This document shows, one piece after another, positions 61,401-64,000 of a stretch of 64,000 nt of DNA. How positions within the stretch are numbered: the first letter of the stretch is position 1; each line of letters starts with the position of its first letter. Made by a program: the position numbers and the translations under genes. Origin of the DNA: DATAOG01 sp963798075 (lineage in GTDB: Bacteria; Pseudomonadota; Alphaproteobacteria; Geminicoccales; Geminicoccaceae); contig CAWCRU010000038.1 of NCBI GenBank assembly GCA_963798075.1, forward strand, positions 39,178 through 103,177. The letters run 5' to 3'. The notes under the pieces were generated by a model that saw only the letters and a program-made list of their open reading frames with translations, was not told the origin of the DNA and made no database searches.

Positions 61401-62261
61401 TCAGGGAAAGGGTGCCGGCCCGGTCGGCGAGCGCGAACCCGGCGCCTGTCGCCGGGCCTGGTTGGCCGCGCCCCGCAGCGCCAAAAATGCCGCCTCGAGA
61501 GCCTGCTCGAAGATCGGCAGCTGGTGAAGGCTGTTATGGGCGGCATCCTCGAGCACCTGGTGATACACCAGGTTCGACACGCGCTCAATCAGCGCCCGGG
61601 TGCGTTCCGGGCGCACCACCTCATCGCGCCCGGCCGCGATCACCGCAACCGGGGTCGAATTGCCGGCCATGAAGTCGACGGTTGCGAACCGATGCCGTAG
61701 CAACAGGTCCACCGGCAGCCAGAAATAAGCCTCCTTGGCGATCGCCGCGACCGAATCGAAGGGCGTGACCAGGAGGACGCCCGCGAGCGCGCGCGCCTGC
61801 GACAGATAGGCCGCGACCGCCGAGCCCAGCGAGATGCCGATCACAAAGCAGCGGGGCGGCCGCAGGCGCAGGGTCAAGGCGTCGTGGATGGCGAGCGCGT
61901 CGGCCAGCAGCGCGGCTTCGCCGGGCCTGCCCGTGCTCGGGCCGTAGCCGCGATAGTGAAAGACCGCGACCTGCTGGTCGGGGAAATCGGCCGCCAGGTC
62001 CTGGGCCAGGATTTCGGCATCCTGGCCGTTGCCGCCAAATCCGATCACGAGATCGGCGTCGCCCCCGGGCGCGCCGAACAGCATGCCGTGGAGGCGGGCG
62101 CGGCCGTCGCTGCTCGGCAGCACGAGCCGCTCGGGCGCGCGCGGATGCGCCAGCGGCGAGCTCGGCCGGCCGGCGCCCGGAAACAGCAGCCAGGTCTGGG
62201 CGAGATAGAGCAGGGCGGCGATGCCCGCGTAGGCCATGACGAGGATGAACAGCAGCTTCAT
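61401..62261 (-). CDS. Alpha/beta hydrolase (ABHD13/BEM46-like), membrane-anchored
   Basis: 286 residues. N-terminal anchor 'LLFILVMAYAGIAALLYLAQ', then 'VAVFHYRGYGPSTGRPGEAA', nucleophile elbow 'VIGISLGSAVAAYL' and 'VAVIAAGRDEVV' with the acid; the His is in 'LEDAAHNSLH'. Serine hydrolase of unknown substrate. It sits between uspA and sixA-like genes on the same strand. Confidence 0.88.
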   Translation of the reverse strand: MKLLFILVMAYAGIAALLYLAQTWLLFPGAGRPSSPLAHPRAPERLVLPSSDGRARLHGMLFGAPGGDADLVIGFGGNGQDAEILAQDLAADFPDQQVAVFHYRGYGPSTGRPGEAALLADALAIHDALTLRLRPPRCFVIGISLGSAVAAYLSQARALAGVLLVTPFDSVAAIAKEAYFWLPVDLLLRHRFATVDFMAGNSTPVAVIAAGRDEVVRPERTRALIERVSNLVYHQVLEDAAHNSLHQLPIFEQALEAAFLALRGAANQARRQAPGSRSPTGPAPFP

Positions 62262-62313
62262 GGCAGCCGGCCGGCGGCGCGCCGGTCGCGGACCCCGCTG
62301 CGCCGGCCGCGGC

Positions 62314-62829
62314 TCAGCGGAGGTCCTTCGGCCGGACGAGCTCCCGCAGGCGGCCGGCGCCGGCGGCGAGATCGGCCCAGTGCTCGGCCTCGAACGCGAG
62401 CACCGCGACGCCTGCGGTCGGGAACTTGGACCGCAGGCGCTGCAGAGCCTTCTCGGGGCCGGCCCCGGCGAGGCTTTGCGCGAGCCCGCCGAGCGCCGGG
62501 TTGTGGCCGATCAGCAGCAGCGTCCGGATCTCGTCGTCGACCCGGCGGAGGGTTCCGAGGAGCCGGCTCGGGGTCGCCTCGTAGAGGCCGCGCATGGTCT
62601 TGCAGACGACCGCCTCGCCGAGCAGCGGCGCCATCAGCTGCCAGGTCTCGCGCACCCTTTGCGCGGGCGAGCCCAGCACCAGATCGGGGATCAGGCCCTG
62701 CCCGGCCAGGTAGCGCGCGACCAGCGGCGCCGCCTCCCGACCGCGGGCCGCGAGCGGCCGCTCGAGGTCGGCGAGATCGGGCTGATCCCAGCTCGACTTG
62801 GCATGGCGCATCAACAGGAGCGTTCGCAT
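62314..62829 (-). CDS. SixA-type histidine phosphatase
   Basis: 171 residues. 'RTLLLMRHAKSSWDQPDLAD' carries the phosphoacceptor His (RHA/G motif), 'ERPLAARGREAAPLVARYL' and 'LLIGHNPALGGLAQSLAG' the second His. SixA removes phosphate from histidine phosphotransfer domains or PTS-type proteins. It starts at ATG 62829. Confidence 0.9.
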   Translation of the reverse strand: MRTLLLMRHAKSSWDQPDLADLERPLAARGREAAPLVARYLAGQGLIPDLVLGSPAQRVRETWQLMAPLLGEAVVCKTMRGLYEATPSRLLGTLRRVDDEIRTLLLIGHNPALGGLAQSLAGAGPEKALQRLRSKFPTAGVAVLAFEAEHWADLAAGAGRLRELVRPKDLR

Positions 62830-62926
62830 CTGGCTTTCCCGACCCCTTCGACGAGATAGCCGGCCCAGCCACGATTGCCAAGAGCGCCTGGCATCGGCTC
62901 GACCCGCCCGTCGCGGCGAACGGCGA

Positions 62927-64000
62927 TCAGAGCGTTTCGCCTGCGGCCACGCCCGGGAGGGCGGCGCAATCGGCGGGGGCCCAGATCAGCTGGACCCGGT
63001 CGCCCGGTCGGACCGCGATGCCGCCCATGCGGCTCGTGACCTTGACCAGGAGCGTGTGGTCGGGGGCGGCCGGGCTGCTCACCCGGACCCGGCTGACCGG
63101 GCCGATGAAGTCGACCGAGCGCACCACGACCGGCAGGCAATTCAGGCCCGGCGTGCCGTCGGCGGTGCCGGTGCCCTCGATTGCCCCCTCAAGGCGGAGC
63201 GCCTCGGGCCGGACCGCGATCGTGACCGGCGCCGGCGCGGCCAGCTGCTCGAGGCGGGGATCGGCGCAGGCGAGCGCGCCGAACGGCGTCGCGATCGCGC
63301 CGCTTGCGGTCTTGCTCCCGGCAAGAGATTGTTGTCGCCGAAGAAGGTCGCGACGAAGCGCGTCCGCGGCCGGTAGTAGATCTCGTCGGGGGCGCCGACC
63401 TGCTCGATCATGCCCCGGTTCATGACGCAGATCCGGTCCGACATGGCGATGGCCTCCTCCTGGTCGTGGGTGACGAACAGGAAGCTGATCCGGACCCGGC
63501 GCTGGAGCGACTTCAGGAACTCCTGCATCTGGCGGCGGAGCTCGGCATCGAGGGCGCCCAGCGGCTCGTCGAGCAGGATCAGCTTGGGCTCGCAGATCAG
63601 CGCGCGGGCGAGCGCAACGCGCTGGCGCTGGCCGCCCGAGAGCTGGTTCGGATAGCGGTCGGCAAAGCCCTCGAGCGCCACGACCTCGAGGGCGAGCGCG
63701 ACCCGGGCGCGGATCGCGGCCCTGGCGACGCCCCGGACCATCAGGCCGTAGCCGACGTTCTGGCCGACCGTCATGTGCGGGAACAGGGCGTAGTCCTGGA
63801 ACACGGTGTTGAACGGCCGGCGGTGGATCGGCAGGCCGGCGATGTCGACGCCCTCGAACAGGATGCGGCCGGCGCTCGGCTCCGTGAAGCCGCCGATCAG
63901 GCGCAGGATCGTGGTCTTGCCGGAGCCGCTGGGGCCGAGGATGGTCAGGAACTCGCCGTTCTCGACCGCGAGGTCGATACCGTCCAGCACCGGCGTCTGG
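62927..64000 (-). pseudogene. PotA-like ABC transporter ATP-binding protein (runs off the window; one frameshift)
   Basis: The ATPase domain is complete in the part seen: Walker A 'GPSGSGKTT', 'FNTVFQDYALFPHMTVGQNV', signature 'LSGGQRQRVALARAL', Walker B 'LILLDEPLGALD'. After 'FVATFFGDNNLL' a G is missing near 63320; the other frame continues with a TOBE-type C-terminus ('VVRSVDFIGPVSRVRVSSPA', 'VRPGDRVQLIWAPADCAAL'). The start codon lies beyond 64000. It belongs to a second polyamine-type importer. Confidence 0.85.

Noticed and set aside
62811..63140. Frame ending 'NRGWAGYLVEGVGKAR' between the last potA and the sixA-like gene
   Set aside because: It overlaps the potA TOBE domain in another frame and has no start; similarity to any family was not seen.
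1..64000. Search for CRISPR arrays, tRNA/rRNA genes, insertion sequences and prophage
   Set aside because: No regular spaced repeats, no T-loop-like tRNA sequence, no transposase or integrase motif was seen by eye. A tRNAscan or ISfinder run would be needed to be certain.

Overview
The window is about 64 kb of very GC-rich DNA whose gene content points to an alphaproteobacterium, most likely a Rhodospirillales/Geminicoccales-type organism. Supporting this are aerobic cobaltochelatase cobS-cobT beside a DnaJ-domain gene and bolA, a petABC cytochrome bc1 operon, pqqABCD, dodecin, GTG/ATG-overlapped operons, and TTAA-N7-TTAA sites of the CtrA type. The assignment is inferred from gene families only. 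No tRNA, rRNA, CRISPR array, transposase or phage gene was recognised.

Layout. 1-4.5 kb: the end of typA, a polysaccharide deacetylase, a candidate small RNA with a terminator, and a CoA-transferase/enoyl-CoA hydratase pair. 4.6-7.5 kb: an accessory patch with a Uma2 nuclease, a frameshifted PD-(D/E)XK protein and a higBA toxin-antitoxin pair with a visible promoter and operator. 7.6-11 kb: a cupin gene, a repeat-rich spacer (a palindromic element plus a ~54-bp tandem array), a YihY-type membrane protein and msrP. 11.2-16.9 kb: a dipeptide/oligopeptide ABC operon with a hicBA pair between the binding protein and the permeases. 17-25 kb: a PQQ island. It holds a lanthanide-type quinoprotein alcohol dehydrogenase, a c-type cytochrome, a XoxJ-like binding protein, a second PQQ beta-propeller dehydrogenase with its own cytochrome, and pqqABCD without pqqE. 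25-29 kb: a fused E1 alpha-beta dehydrogenase, an SDR, a YgjP-type metallopeptidase and a cyclophilin-like protein. 29-32.3 kb: a sugar-type ABC transporter lacking an ATPase gene. 33.3-40 kb: a spermidine/putrescine-type ABC operon running into a YCII gene and an isoaspartyl dipeptidase gene. 40-44 kb: a 1049-residue exported protein and a SYLF protein. 44-49 kb: cobT, cobS, a DnaJ-domain gene, an XRE regulator and bolA. 49.5-54.2 kb: ppa, hemF, trmL and petABC. 54.2-64 kb: hydrolases, head-to-head GGDEF and xylB remnants, marC, a SPOR protein, deoA, a candidate short transcript, dodecin, UspA, SixA and the end of another potA-like gene.

How the parts fit together. The PQQ island forms a periplasmic oxidation module: PqqA-D make the cofactor, two quinoproteins use it, and two small c-type cytochromes could pass electrons to the bc1 branch encoded at 51-54 kb. 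The four ABC systems (peptide, sugar and two polyamine-type) suggest an organism that scavenges organic nitrogen and carbon.

The most striking global feature is lesions. At least 14 genes are interrupted by single-base indels, mostly in short homopolymers, or by single stop codons. Many cancel each other within one gene. They are too regular for ordinary gene decay and look like uncorrected consensus errors, but the sequence alone cannot settle this. The most interesting candidate novelty is a family of three 83-87 bp palindromes with compensatory changes in their stems. Two copies sit inside gaps of one ABC operon.
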